Positions 20,837 to 32,221 are shown, counted from the first letter of the stretch. The stretch is 64,000 nucleotides of DNA from Leishmania mexicana MHOM/GT/2001/U1103 (GCF_000234665.1 NC_018312.1:442516-506515), one strand, 5' to 3'. Notes: generated by a model from the sequence alone, not told the origin. Made by a program: numbers and translations.

Positions 20837-22950
20837 GAAGGTAAGAAGCCACTGAGGTGCGGCGGCTTACGCTCTCCGTGGTGACACTATCTGTTCCGCT
20901 ACAACGTTGGAGGTTAAACGTCAAGTGAGGCTTTCCTAGGTCGTCCTTTGGTATCTTGACGCTGGGCGAGGAAAGGGCAGCCATCGCGGGGTTTCTGCGT
21001 GAGGCGGCCGTGCTCTCTTACGCGTGTGTCACTGTGCATGTGTGGCAAAGGGCAGATGAGGTCGCTCGCACGCGTGCGTGGGACGCCTGCGCTCTTCTGT
21101 TGCCTTGGGGGCACGGCCACTTCCCCTCCCTCTCTCCTCCTCCTCCTCCTCCCCCTGTACTCTTCATTTGCTTGCTCTCCGGTATTCGCTAAGAGAAAGG
21201 GCCTTGTGCCATCCTGCGTGTGTTATTGCTCATCTTTTTCGTCACTGTATTGCAGCCCAGCCTGCTTCACTCTTCTGTGTATGTGTGTGTGCAGTCCTCT
21301 TTGCCGCATCTCCTTCGCGGCATTGCGGGCACGTTTTTGTTTTCCGTGGAGGCGACAAGTGGCGTGGGTGCGGCTTCGTGCTTCCGGACGTCTCGCTGGG
21401 ATGGTGCTCGGTTGCCTCTAGGCGATACCGAATGTGGACAGCTATTCCTCTTGTTGTAGTTGGTGATTCTGTGTGATGCACACGGCACATCGCGCGTCTC
21501 TTCTCTCGCTCCTCCCCCGCCGTCTGTGTGTTTCACTTTCTTTCATGTCTTTTGTCGCCACCTGTTTCCACGCAGCCTCCCTACTTTTCTTGTGTATATT
21601 TTCGCTTCAGCTCTGTTTGAGGGGCACAATGATGTCTATGTGTGTGTGCGCGCAGGCGTTTGTTGTATTACTCCAAAGCCCAACTCGCTCTTTTTCTTTA
21701 CTCTCCCTGGCACCTCTCTCCCCCTATCTCGTTCTCTCTGTTCCCAACGACACCGAGAGGGTGGATGGGTGGGGTGGGGTGGGAGGAGTCTCCGGACCAC
21801 TTCGCGGGTGCCCGTGGTCGCTGAGTCGTCTCTATATATGAAATCGCCCGCGTTTATGCTTGGCAGTGTCTTTCGCTCTTGTCTGTAGCAGCAATCCCCA
21901 TCATCGATTCAAGGCAGCGGTGGGGGCGGCGGCGTGGAGGGGGGTGGGGCCGCAGCGGCTGCTGCAGTTCACTTCTTTATTATTTCCGTGCTCACTTGTT
22001 GTATACGACGTTGGAAAGAGACTTCAGCCGTGGTGGTGGCGGGGGCAGTAACGACAACAAAGCGTGGAGAGTGGCATGCGTGTGTGTGTGTGTAGGCCAA
22101 GGAAGGAGACACAGGGCAGGAGGTGCGCGGTGTGGTAACCAGGTGAGTAGTCCGCCTTCGCCCTCTCCCCCTCCTTTCCCCCTCATTGTTATTGGCAGTA
22201 TCGTCTTCTTTTTCCGTTGTTTTTCCCCCTCCCCCTCACTTCTCTTTCTCCCTCTCGATCGCTGTCCTTCACTCTCTACTGCCTACCGGATCGAAGAAGA
22301 CGGAGGTTACCTTGATGCAAACCACAGGAACAGTTCGAGCGAAACCGACGAGGACACAGTCCACGGTCGGCTTACGAAAAGGGGCGCATAGAGGGTGGAT
22401 ACTGCGGATACCCAAACACACGCACGCACACATGTGCACTCTCAAAGACTTACCTGCCACAGTTCCCAACGCCGCTTCGCTCTATGTTCATCCTTCCCAC
22501 TCCTCCCCCTGTCTCCTCTCCCTCTGTCTACCGGCGTCTGAGCCCGCCTGTCCGCTGTAGTGCTTCCACAAAAGGGTCACAGACTCGTCAAACTCACATC
22601 TACAGCGTTGTTATGAACGGGCTCGCGCATGCGCTTTCGCTGCTGCCCGTCTTTTTTCCTTTTTTTCCCCGCTCCTTCAATGCTGGCGCGCGCTCCTGCC
22701 CCATCTCGTATTGCCGTCCCACGTTACAATTCGCTTTGCCATCACACTTTTCTCCTGTTTTCTTTTCCCCCTTCTCGTTTAGACCATCCATATAGGCCCA
22801 CGCACACCCAACAGGTCCGTCCACTGGAGCGTAGACATCGCGCGGAAGCACTCACGCACGCAGATGCATGCTCCGGGGATAGACGCCTGCTGACGTCAGC
22901 CACACTTGTCTGAACACATCTGCATCGACGTGGGCCGCAACACGTCGCTC
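20837..22950 (+). other. Intergenic region, 2.1 kb
   Basis: Pyrimidine-rich with T-runs and (GT)n near 22078-22093. Multiple biased frames overlap but none has coding character. Presumably 3'UTR, processing signals and the 5'UTR of the TBC gene. Confidence 0.5.
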
Positions 22951-25302
22951 ATGTCTGCTCGGCACTCACCCATCTGCGCACTTGGCACTCTCGGTGACGA
23001 GACTCTTGCCGAGGGCTCTTGCACATCGCATTCTTCAGGACTGCATTGCGACCCTTCTCGCCACCATGGCACACCGGTTCTTCCGAGATCGCTCAGGACA
23101 TCGGCTCTGTCGCCAGTAGCGGAGTCAACAGGCGTCGAGCTCAGCCCCATGCCACGAGCACCGCCTCCCACGGAAAGGGCAGCTGTCCTTTGCCACCATC
23201 GTGACCAGCACCTTCATGATCGCAGTGGCGATTGGGGCAACTTCATTGCCCGGGCTGCTGAGGGCAGCGCCGGGGTCGGTTGCCTCGGTGGTACCGCGAT
23301 GCCCTCAGGTGCCACGTCGTCTTCCTCGGCTGCTTGGCAGAGCCCGTGTTGCCAAACTGAGGCGGTTGCGACTGACATCATCGGTTCATGCGTGTTCCAG
23401 CATCCCTCTGCGTCGCCTGCATTCTGTATGGCATCCGTGGCACCTTCCCCTTCTCTGCCTTTTTCTCCTCCTCCCTCGAGTTCGATGGCAAACTCATCGC
23501 AAAGCGCGGTGCTGCCTGCCGCGTTGCCGGGCCACCTCTCGTCTTCACCCAACCCAGTGCCAGTCTCAAGCGGGGTGGACGCGAGGTCGTTGTCTTCTTG
23601 TACCAGTTCACCAAACTTACTGGAGCGCCGCAGCGTGACCGTCGCGCTGGATGACCACCCGCTGGCGAGTGTGCCAACGGCGCTCGTAACGGAGTCGACG
23701 TGGACTGAAAATCACACGCTGCCTTTGCGTGTCACGACGAAGGATCGAACGGATGACAGTTTAGACACACGCGCTGCAGCGCCGCCCCCGATGTTGGTGC
23801 ACGACTCTGAGTTCAAATACCGCGTTGACGACGAGGAGATGAAGTTGCTTGATGACTTTAGCAGCGGTGGCGACATGGCACGCACCTCCGTTGCAGCTGC
23901 AGCATCGGTGGTAGGTGCTGCACGGGACACACCTTCCACGCCAGTGGAGATGCCGTCGATGAGTTTGCAGCAGCCGGTGAGTGCTCGACGCGGCAGTGGC
24001 GCCGCCATCGTTTCCGTTCGACAGGTGAGCTCTGTTGCCGGTAACGGCGCTTGCGTGCCGTGCACAAGTGACAGCGGGGCGGCACTGACCACGGCCTCGA
24101 CACTGTCCTCCCCGCCAAACGGTGAGAAGGCTGTGCTGCCAACGCCGTACCCAGTTACTTCAGCATGTAGTGTGCAGGACTGGTCCTCGGTGCCACGGCT
24201 CGGGTTCCCGACCCCGAGTGATCCGGCTGTGACGCATGCCGAAGCTGCTTCGCAGCCCGCCCGGGACGAGGAGGAGCGCAAGCGAGAGGATAAGTGGTAC
24301 CGTCTGTGCCGCGGCGTCTCGCTTCTGGCGAGCGCCTCGCCAGAGGTAATTGTGAAGCTGCGGGCCGTAGCGCGAGTGCGCGGAATTCCGCAGCACCTGC
24401 GCGGCGTCATGTGGCTCACCTTGACAGGTACGGCGCTCAAAGTGGACGAGAACGAGTACTTCTGCGCCAAGCTACTACGGCGCAACGGGTATGTGACGGG
24501 GCCGAATGCGGGCGCCATCGCCGCTGATGTACAGCGAACCTTCCCCGGTCACCCTTACTTCTCCGACAAAGATGTAGGAGTATACAAACTGACCAACGTC
24601 CTGCACGCGCTGTGCTGGCGCAACCCGCTGCTAAGCTACTGCCAGTCCTTCAACTTCCTGGCCGCTTTCCTGCTTCTCGTACTGGACGACGAAGAGCGCA
24701 CGTTTTGGTTGCTCGTGCACATCTTTGAGGAGCTCTTGCCCAACGACTTTTATGGAGAAACACTGCTGGGAGCCAATGTTGAGCAGGCTGTGCTGGAGCG
24801 TCTTGTGGAGAAGAAGCTACCTCGCGTAGCCGCAAGGTTCCGCGAGGCGGGTCTGCAAGTGAAGACGCTCGTTGCGAACTGGATCATGTCCTTGTTTGTG
24901 AACGTGTTCCCGATGGCGACGGTGCTGCATGTGTGGGACTACCTGTTTTGCCGCACGCCAAACCCCGGTGAGCGCACCCCCGCCCACCTCGAAATCACAC
25001 TTGCCACTTTGAAGTATCTCGACGACGCGGGCCTCCTCATCAGCGACGATGCCGGCGAACTTCTTGTAACCCTGCGCCAGCAAACGGCTTGTCTCTACGA
25101 CGCGGCGGCGCTGGTTCGCCTGGCCCAGTCGATGTCTCTCACACCGAAGCAGCTGCACCAGCTGCGTCGACAATGCAAGCCAGTTGTGGTGGAGCAGATG
25201 AAAGCACGAGAGCAGGCTCGTGTGGCGCAGATGGAGCGCCGCATCGCGCAGGAGCTGCGCCGTGCGCACGAGAACGCGCTGGCCTCTGCCAATGCCTCTT
25301 GA
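22951..25302 (+). CDS. TBC-domain Rab GTPase-activating protein
   Basis: The predicted protein has 783 aa from the first in-frame ATG. TBC proteins switch off Rab GTPases in membrane traffic. The N-terminal about 440 residues are Ser/Pro-rich and disordered, followed by a KWYRLCRGVSLL segment. The TBC domain spans about residues 470-700 and starts with the typical GIPQHLRGVMW. The catalytic Arg finger sits in IAADVQRTFP (Arg529, matching IxxDxxR) and the Gln finger in SYCQSFN (Gln565, matching YxQ), so it should be active by the dual-finger mechanism. The block ANWIMSLFVNVFP...VWDYLF is also as expected. A charged, probably helical C-terminal tail (about 745-783, rich in Gln, Arg, Glu and Ala) may be a coiled coil. 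The target Rab cannot be told. Confidence 0.92.
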   Translation: MSARHSPICALGTLGDETLAEGSCTSHSSGLHCDPSRHHGTPVLPRSLRTSALSPVAESTGVELSPMPRAPPPTERAAVLCHHRDQHLHDRSGDWGNFIARAAEGSAGVGCLGGTAMPSGATSSSSAAWQSPCCQTEAVATDIIGSCVFQHPSASPAFCMASVAPSPSLPFSPPPSSSMANSSQSAVLPAALPGHLSSSPNPVPVSSGVDARSLSSCTSSPNLLERRSVTVALDDHPLASVPTALVTESTWTENHTLPLRVTTKDRTDDSLDTRAAAPPPMLVHDSEFKYRVDDEEMKLLDDFSSGGDMARTSVAAAASVVGAARDTPSTPVEMPSMSLQQPVSARRGSGAAIVSVRQVSSVAGNGACVPCTSDSGAALTTASTLSSPPNGEKAVLPTPYPVTSACSVQDWSSVPRLGFPTPSDPAVTHAEAASQPARDEEERKREDKWYRLCRGVSLLASASPEVIVKLRAVARVRGIPQHLRGVMWLTLTGTALKVDENEYFCAKLLRRNGYVTGPNAGAIAADVQRTFPGHPYFSDKDVGVYKLTNVLHALCWRNPLLSYCQSFNFLAAFLLLVLDDEERTFWLLVHIFEELLPNDFYGETLLGANVEQAVLERLVEKKLPRVAARFREAGLQVKTLVANWIMSLFVNVFPMATVLHVWDYLFCRTPNPGERTPAHLEITLATLKYLDDAGLLISDDAGELLVTLRQQTACLYDAAALVRLAQSMSLTPKQLHQLRRQCKPVVVEQMKAREQARVAQMERRIAQELRRAHENALASANAS

Positions 25303-26568
25303 TCGATTTCGTTGCTCTCTCTCTCGTTGCGCTTGTTATATTCTCGTTCTTTTCTTGCTGCTGCTGCGTCTTGTGTCTGCCCTGAAGCAGCACAAGCGAC
25401 CCCGGTGGTGTCGCGCCTGCATGTTTGTGTGTGTGTGGGAGGAGGGGGAGGGAGGTGTAAGTGCGGGTGCAAAACGTGTACAGGGGTGTGCCAGCAGGGC
25501 TTTGTTTTTCTTAGCTTCGCCCTTGCCATTGCTCTAGCTGGGACCTCCCACCACCACCACCTCCTCGCAGCGCCTTCCACACCCCGCCTGCACGGCCTCC
25601 TCTTCTTCACCCGCCACAACCTTTTCTGTCTTCCTTTGGTTTGTGCTTCAACCGCCTTCTCTGTCCTTGTCTCTTGCTAATGAAGACACTGTGTGCAGTG
25701 TGTTCACGTTTTGGGCGGAGTGGTCTCCTTCACCTCTCTGGGACTCGTTTTGGAGCATCACCATCATCCCTGACTTGGCTTTCCCTCCACCTCTCATCTC
25801 GTGCGTTTATGTTTCGCCTAGAATGACGCCAGGAGGGGGAAGAGGAGGGGGTGGGGGTGGTGTCGTGGAGATACAATGAAAAACATAGTTTCGCATCCTT
25901 TTATCGTTGCGCTGTTGACGCAAACGTACTCATGGTGGGTCATCACAGCCCCTCTGCTCTCTCCCTCCTCTCTACATGCTGCGCGCGTGACACGAATGGT
26001 TGTGCTGCCTGCACATGGTAGACCCTTTTTCAAAAGAGAAAGTGGCACACATACACATACACATACACACACAGACATGCCTACATGGACAAGAGATGAT
26101 GCTGGCGAATGTGCGGTGTGGCCGGTTCGAAAGAGCCGAGAGCACCCCGTTTCCCATGATCGCACCTTTTCTACCCCTCCTCTCTCCTCCCCCATCCTCG
26201 CTACGGCAGTTTACGCGTGAGGGGGAGGTCTATGAAAGCGCGATGCAGCCATGGCGGCAACGCCAGCGCGGGGTGGCGGCGGTGGTATTTGAGCAATGCC
26301 TCAATGTTTCGTTATTGCTGCCCTCCTTTATACTGACATGCGTCTAAGCCGTCAACCTTTATCGCCACCCGACACTGCTGCGCATGATGCCCGTCTTCTC
26401 TGATGCGTCGTTTGTGCATGTGTGGGACATACTGCCGTCTCCCCTTTCTCTCTGACCGCCCCATCTCTCGTCTCGTGCTTTGTTCTTCTGATCTGGTGCA
26501 CTCTTCCTTGCGCAGGATACACTACGCGGCGCTGCCATAAACCCGGTGGCAGGGAGTGGAACAGAAAC
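25303..26568 (+). other. Intergenic region, 1.27 kb
   Basis: Contains G-rich stretches at about 25830-25860 and CA/TA-type repeats at about 26050-26075, with pyrimidine-rich stretches towards the next start. I see no gene. Confidence 0.5.
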
Positions 26569-28929
26569 ATGGTTGGTCGACGCGCCGGTGCCGCTGGGCG
26601 TGGTGGGGCTGCTTCGGTCGCTAAACGCTCTGCTGCCCACTGCGGCAAAGTCAGTGGACGGTCCACCGCCGCTGCTACCGACACCACCAGCGAGTCACTC
26701 TCTGCGCTTGTACAAGGCGAACGCAGTCATCGCCGCGACACCGCTTCTCCGGGAGGAAGTGCCGATGAGGAGGTGACGCTTGTTTATCGTAAGCCACGCA
26801 CGCGGCACACGAAGCAATCAACCAGCGCTGATGGGCCCGCGCAAGAGGCTGTCCCCGCCAGCTGTGCTGGCGCAGCAGTAGGCACCTCCGCGGCTACCTC
26901 TGCTGCCGCTGTTAGCACGCCAGAGATGGAGGTGCTTGCGTTCTGGCAGCGTGCGTGCGGCGATGTCAACCGCACCCGCGCGCTTTCCAATTGCGGCGTG
27001 GCGGACGTGCCGCTACACTCTGTAGAGAGCACCGGGGCCTATTCGCTGTCCCAGGAGCAGCTCTTCTGCTGCAGTGAGGACCGTATGGAAACGGCCAGGC
27101 GCGCTCTACACAGCTTGAATGATCTCCTCTACACCCCTGTCGACACAAGTGCGGCGGCCGGCGCGCCCTGCGTCGGCTACCCTTGCTGGGTGCGACCGGA
27201 GCAGTACACAACAGTGGTGGCACTTGCACGAGTTTGCGAGGCCGCTGTGCCGGTGCAGCTTCCGCCGATGCTGCGCCTGTCTAGCTGTCCAGCCACCGTG
27301 TGCCAGCAGAGTTGTATGAGCTCGGACGAAAAAGAGACCACCACTGTCCGTAGAGGGCCTCTATTGTGGACCCTTCCTATCGCCTTTGCCGGTGCCTCGA
27401 CCAGACATGCATCGGCCGCCCTGTCAGGTGCCGCCGCTTGCGCGTCAGGGGCCACTGGGTCTAAAGGAGCCGCAGCGGGAGCACAGGACATTGGTGAGGC
27501 CACGATTGACCTGGTTCCCTCGCCAGTCCTGCTCGCCGATGTGCACAGACGTCTTGGGTATCTTCGCCGATTCCGTCAACTGCAAGTCGTGTATCGCGAG
27601 CTTATCCCAGCGTTCCGAACGGCGTCGACTGTTACAGAGCTGCGACAAGTCTTCTTCACGCACGACGCGGCAGCGTGCCAGCTGCTAGGCCGAATGTGCC
27701 AAGCTTCGCGGGATGGGGCCTACCACGAGGCGCTCGCGGCGGATCCCTCAGGATACGGGCTCCGTCCACCTCCGAACAAGGCTGAGTTGAATGAAGTGCT
27801 GTCTTGCTTCCTCGGCAACCCGCTCGTTTTGGACACGCTGCTCCCATTTGTCGGGATCACAGCCCGGTACCCGCAGGAGGAGGCACTCCTGCAGAGCTTT
27901 GTCGCGGCCCTGAAGGACATGACAGCTGTGGAGACGGCATCGTGGGGCCCTGTGGCGGCTATGGTGTCGTGGCGGTGCACCGACGGCCTTTACGTGGTAC
28001 ACCACGCCTCGCGCGTGCACGTCTTGCGGCGGCTTCTGAATGAGGCGCAGTTCTATGGACTGCCTCTTTTTTTGAGGTCTATTCGTGCGATGGCGGGCAG
28101 CCACGCCGGCAGCGGTTTCACGTCGACGGCAAGGGAGGGAGGGTGGCAGCGCGCGGCTCTACTTCAGCGAGCACAGAGCCTCTACGCAGATCAGTTCTTC
28201 CTCACCCCTGACGGCCTTGACCCGGATCTCTTTTTCCAGCCGGACCCGATGCAGGCGCAGCTGGTGCAGGAGGAGCTCGTCGCGCTCCAGCGCACGCACT
28301 GCGCCTTCTGCCTTGTTGTCGGGGAGGCGGACGAGGTGCTAACGCTCGTGCAACTGCACATGCGGCACGTCGGCGGCGTGTGGCAGCACTGGGTACAGAA
28401 AGAAGAGGAGGAGTCGCTGTCAGGGGTAAAGGCTGAGCCGCTGGATGACCGAGATCCAACCGACGTGGATGGGGCAGCGACCGCGCTCAGTAGCGAGGAT
28501 GCGGACAACAGTGGCATCGCGAGCGCCAACGGACCCGGGCCTGCTGTGCCTCGTCCTCGTGTTCCGACGGACCCGCTACGCCGCTACGCCATTCGCACTG
28601 TGGACGCCGCGCGGCGTCATCAGCGGCCCGAAGCGTCGTCTGCTGGCCCTACCGCTGCGACGCCCCTACCCTTCAGCCACGTGCAGTGGATCGAGCACGG
28701 CAGTGCTAATCATTGGTCGCCGAATGCGCACTACTACGGTCTTGCGTATATGGTGGTGCTGGAGACGGAAGAGGAGTGGGCAACGGAAGATGGCGGCCGG
28801 CTCGCGACGGAAGGACTGCTGCCGGAGTCGGCCATCGTGATGAATGCGGAGACCAATACCGCCGCGCTGCGCGAGGCGCGGGCGCCGGCGTACTGCGTGA
28901 ATGCAATCCTCGAGCTGTGGCGCACTTAG
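26569..28929 (+). CDS. Unknown protein with weak BTB/T1-like segment
   Basis: The predicted protein has 786 aa from the first in-frame ATG (the frame is open further upstream but without ATG). The first about 115 residues are basic then Ala/Ser-rich. The rest has ordered stretches: about 125-180 (EVLAFWQRACGDVNRTRAL and following), a helical region about 320-420, and about 470-506, where DGLYVVHHASRVHVLRRLL is followed by NEAQFYGLPLFLRSI. The latter resembles the end of a KCTD/K+-channel T1-type BTB fold (LLxEAxFYGL), with FFLTPDGLDPDLF further on. Near the C-terminus SHVQWIEHGSANHWSP and YYGLAYMVVLETEEEW are well ordered. There is no membrane helix. The BTB suggestion is an inference from one short motif and could be chance. 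Confidence 0.8.
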   Translation: MVGRRAGAAGRGGAASVAKRSAAHCGKVSGRSTAAATDTTSESLSALVQGERSHRRDTASPGGSADEEVTLVYRKPRTRHTKQSTSADGPAQEAVPASCAGAAVGTSAATSAAAVSTPEMEVLAFWQRACGDVNRTRALSNCGVADVPLHSVESTGAYSLSQEQLFCCSEDRMETARRALHSLNDLLYTPVDTSAAAGAPCVGYPCWVRPEQYTTVVALARVCEAAVPVQLPPMLRLSSCPATVCQQSCMSSDEKETTTVRRGPLLWTLPIAFAGASTRHASAALSGAAACASGATGSKGAAAGAQDIGEATIDLVPSPVLLADVHRRLGYLRRFRQLQVVYRELIPAFRTASTVTELRQVFFTHDAAACQLLGRMCQASRDGAYHEALAADPSGYGLRPPPNKAELNEVLSCFLGNPLVLDTLLPFVGITARYPQEEALLQSFVAALKDMTAVETASWGPVAAMVSWRCTDGLYVVHHASRVHVLRRLLNEAQFYGLPLFLRSIRAMAGSHAGSGFTSTAREGGWQRAALLQRAQSLYADQFFLTPDGLDPDLFFQPDPMQAQLVQEELVALQRTHCAFCLVVGEADEVLTLVQLHMRHVGGVWQHWVQKEEEESLSGVKAEPLDDRDPTDVDGAATALSSEDADNSGIASANGPGPAVPRPRVPTDPLRRYAIRTVDAARRHQRPEASSAGPTAATPLPFSHVQWIEHGSANHWSPNAHYYGLAYMVVLETEEEWATEDGGRLATEGLLPESAIVMNAETNTAALREARAPAYCVNAILELWRT

Positions 28930-29812
28930 ACGAAGGAACGAGTCCTCTTAGAGAGTTGCGCACCGGTGTGTCTGTGAGCGCGCGTCTCCTTTCTAAACCT
29001 TCTGACTTGCACACACAAAGGCGAGTATCTCGACACGCCGCCTCGTGTTCTTTCATCCCCACCCCCTCATCTCCTCTCCACCCTGCTCATGTTATCGTCG
29101 CTGGAGAGTCGTTCAGGGTGCCAAAAGTGACCAACGAAGCGCCTATTCTCCTTGGCCGCATTCACACCCACTCGCATAGCTACGCACGCACCCACATCCA
29201 GGCACACGCATAGAATTGGACGACGAGAGCGAAGGGGGCAAGGAGAGAAATACAACACGCCAAAGGTCAACAGGTTAAACGGAAACGGAGGGATGGGCAG
29301 CGCACGCTCAACTCCGCTGCGCCACGTGGCTCTAGTGTTCGTTGTTCCTCCTTCACACCGTCCTCGTGTAGCCGTGCTCACCTTCGGCTGTGCGTCCCTG
29401 CGCATGTCAGCTTTTTGGTTCGTGTGTGTGGGGGGTCGGGGGGATGGAAAGGTCCCATCACACGTCAGTTATACGTCACCCGCGCCTCGTCACGGAAATC
29501 ACCAGTGGTGACGAGCCATCTCAACTCTGCGCTCCTTTGTGTCGCTGCCAAAGGAGGCAACGATGCAGTGAAGGGCACGGCACCGCATCACGATTTGTGA
29601 TGCGTCTCATGCCGTAGCCGCCAACGCGTGTGTACTTGAATATTTTTCGTCCTTGCTGCTGAGTGGTGCTTTTTTTGCTCTGCAGGTGAACCTCTTTTCC
29701 TCCCTCCCCCTCTCCCTCTCCTCCCCGCTTCCTCGGGCACCTCCTCGCGTCCACTGCGACGAACCCACACACAGGAACGAAAGCGATTCGGCGGAGGCAC
29801 TCTCTTGTGACG
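28930..29812 (+). other. Intergenic region, 0.88 kb
   Basis: Includes a candidate splice acceptor: the tract around 29648-29687 (gctttttttgctctgcag) and a second long C/T tract at 29696-29740. I see no gene. Confidence 0.5.
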
Positions 29813-30391
29813 ATGCAGTGCACATCCCGCCTGCTCGGCGGGTACATGATGTACCATCGCAAGTCGATGAGTACGATGCGCTACAGTAAGTGGAAGGGTG
29901 CACGCGGCGGCCTCAGCCATTTCTACAATCGCACCGCCATGCTGGAGGAAGTGCCGGTGAATATGCCGGTCTCTATAGTGGATCGGCGCATGATGGCCTA
30001 CGTGCACCGCTCTCGCCTGCGACACTTCCAGCTTTTCCGGTCGTATCAGCAGAAGTCGAACTCGACAGAGTGCAAGTTACGCGAAGGTGAATTCCTCCGC
30101 CGCCGCTGGCACCGGCAGCTGCAGAAATCCTTCATTGCCTTTATGCAATTCAAGACAATGAAGGTACTGGAGGAGCAGGCGAAGTTGGTTTCGCAGTACG
30201 GGCAGGCGTCCGTGAACGCCGCCCTTGGCGACCCACAGGCCGCAGCAGGCGATGTGCCGCACGAACGCAAGTACGCGGCACTCCATCGCCGAGTGCAAAC
30301 ACTGCCCAGAATTCAGCTCGTGCCCAAGCACGTGGCGACGATGAAGCAGATTCACAACGACCGCTTCAACTACCGCTGGCGTGTCAACTAA
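29813..30391 (+). CDS. Basic 192-aa protein, probably mitochondrial
   Basis: The frame opens at an ATG soon after a strong pyrimidine tract. The protein is rich in Arg, Lys, Gln, Tyr and Met. The N-terminus (MQCTSRLLGGYMMYHRKSMS) has the basic/hydrophobic make-up of a trypanosomatid mitochondrial presequence. The middle, about residues 60-125, is strongly basic and helical (SRLRHFQLFRSYQQKSN, FLRRRWHRQLQKSFIAFMQF). Lacking a membrane helix and being so basic, it could be a mitochondrial ribosomal or RNA-processing component, of which trypanosomatids have many lineage-specific ones. That is an inference from composition; I recognise no domain. Confidence 0.78.
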   Translation: MQCTSRLLGGYMMYHRKSMSTMRYSKWKGARGGLSHFYNRTAMLEEVPVNMPVSIVDRRMMAYVHRSRLRHFQLFRSYQQKSNSTECKLREGEFLRRRWHRQLQKSFIAFMQFKTMKVLEEQAKLVSQYGQASVNAALGDPQAAAGDVPHERKYAALHRRVQTLPRIQLVPKHVATMKQIHNDRFNYRWRVN

Positions 30392-30718
30392 GCCCGCTCA
30401 TTTTTGTGTGTGTTCTGCGGTACTGACGGCGGAGCAGCACACACACCGAAGTCCGTAGGCGTGTATTTGTTACCATCCACTTCTTAGGCGGAGCATTGCC
30501 CAGAAGACGTCGTTGCCTTCCCCATGACGTAACCAATCGTGTGGTGCTTTACAGTCATTCGCTCCTCTACACGACGCACGAGCCGATTCGCTTCTGCCTG
30601 GGTAGCCACAGAATGCTCCTGTGGAGCCGGTCTAGCTCGATCTTGAGGTGTCCTCTCTTCAGCGGTGCAGCGACGGTGGCAGCTTTCACTTTCGCCTCGC
30701 ATCTCTTGTTTTTCTTCT

Positions 30719-31157
30719 CGCTCCTGCTCGTCCACTGACAGGGTGGGGTGGGGGGCAGGGGCTGGACACACCCTTCTGCGTGTGACAAAGCCCGGGAGCC
30801 ATCCTCTCCCTGCCGCATGCCGAACCGGTTGCGGTGGTGACAGGTTCAGGCACCTGCAGAGACGCTGAGCATGTCTGTACCATCCATATGATATGCAGAG
30901 TGTCAGCGTGACTTGAGCGTATTCCACCCGGCCCTCACTGCCTACTGGTGAAGGGACCCGGAGCCACCCCGAGGGGGATACACCGGGGGGCGGCTGTGAG
31001 GCGACCTGCGAGGCGGGTGGGCGGGCAGCGTTAGAGGCAGGGGGCCGTGCTTGGATGACTGACTCGGTGCATCGCCGTAACGCGTGCGTGTCCAGGGCCG
31101 CTTCGTACCAGGTGAATGGGGCCTCTGACGGACCGTCTAGCGTGCAGACAACATGCT
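30719..31157 (+). repeat. SIDER-like retroposon repeat, copy A
   Basis: First of four same-strand copies. A 189-bp core (30902-31090) matches 32863-33051, 39579-39767 and 61183-61371 without gaps. The 91 bp before the core (from TGCCGCATGCCGAACCGG at 30811) match copy C at 39488-39578, while copies B and D carry a different, longer 172-bp lead that also begins with TGCC..ATGCCGAACCG. A shorter match (CGCTCCTGCTC..TGACAGGG) extends the similarity upstream to about 30719. It lies in the presumed 3'UTR of the 192-aa gene. I call it SIDER-like because of size, dispersion, position and lack of coding capacity; the family name is an inference. Confidence 0.7.
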
Positions 31158-32221
31158 CTGTGTTGGAGAAGGGACAACTTGGAAGGAAAAATAAGAAATG
31201 CGGCTTGCTCTTCCCTCTGAAGGATGCAATGGTCTGTGCTCCGGTTTTCGGCGCTGATGATTCCTGCTCGCGTCGTTGGCTAGCGGGTTTCTTTGTGTGT
31301 GGGCGGGGCTGATCCGGTGATGAGGGATACAGAGTTGCAAGGAGACGGGAGAAGAGGAGAACAGCGGTTTGACGCGGCGGGTTGCACTGTGTAAGGGGAC
31401 GAGTTAGTCCCTTGGCACATGCGTCGTCTGTCTCTCTTGCGCTCCAAGGCATGGATGGGATAACCCGCAGTGCAGGGTGATGGTGCTTCCTTGATGTTGG
31501 CGGACGGACTCCCTCGTGTCGTGTCTACGGAGGCAGGCTGCCCCCCCCCCCCCACACACACACCCACACACCCGAATTGTGAGAGGGGATCATAGATGTG
31601 AAAAGGCTTCCAAAGCGGACGGAAGTTTTCTGGCGAGAAAGGTGTCGGCTGTGCCAACTGTTTTTAGCCTCTTGCCGTTTCTCTTTACCGGGGACCTTTT
31701 TTGTCTATGCTGACGCCTCCCTTGTGGAAGCCTATATATGTCTCTGCGCCCCGCTGCACTCTCGCTCCTCGTTGCCCTCCCCGCGCTTCTCCCCCTTTTT
31801 CCACTCCTCCATCCCACAAAAAAGGGTGAGGAACAGCGAACTTCTCCCCCGTGACGAGGGTTGATCTGCGCCCTTTGCGGGAGACGTGCCTTGCGCTTCC
31901 TCCACGAAGACGACTGCGACACCCGACGTCCCGCCCCTTCCGCTCTGCGACTCACGCCGAGATAAGAGGAGGAGATTAGGTCGATTGGCGTATTGCAGCT
32001 GGCTGAGGTGGCAATCAGCGCCGTTGTCCACCTCTCTCCCTCTCCGTGGTGTATTCTCGTTCGTTCGGTATTCTTTTCTCGTAAAGGGCCCTTTCCTACT
32101 CCCTCCACCTTCCCCCAATGGCGGACCGGTGCGACGCCAGCCCGCTGCCCCTGCGCGCGCTGCTCAGGGCTCACGAGGTGGTTGCGGCAGGGCGTGTGGA
32201 AAACGTGCTGCAGATGCCGTC
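30902..32221 (+). repeat. Segmental direct repeat, copy 1
   Basis: Matches 32863-34182 with a constant offset of 1961 bp and no indel. The few substitutions I see are mostly clustered at about 31145-31190. The copy includes the repeat core, the whole 5' flank of the Sec12-like gene and its first 104 nt, and is cut off by the run of Ns. Confidence 0.92.
32118..32221 (+). CDS. Sec12/PREB-like protein, 5' end of a second copy (interrupted by gap)
   Basis: This is identical to the first 104 nt of the full gene at 34079, from the ATG to codon 35. The following 100 bases are N, and what comes after the gap is repeat DNA, not the rest of the gene. So either the body of a duplicated gene is missing from the assembly, or this is the end of one contig that overlaps the next and was not merged. 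It should not be counted as a separate gene until resolved. Confidence 0.6.

Noticed and set aside
31546..31575. C-run plus CACACACC stretch (also at 33503-33533) considered as a telomere- or CRISPR-like array
   Set aside because: Simple sequence without spacer/repeat structure; part of the segmental duplication.
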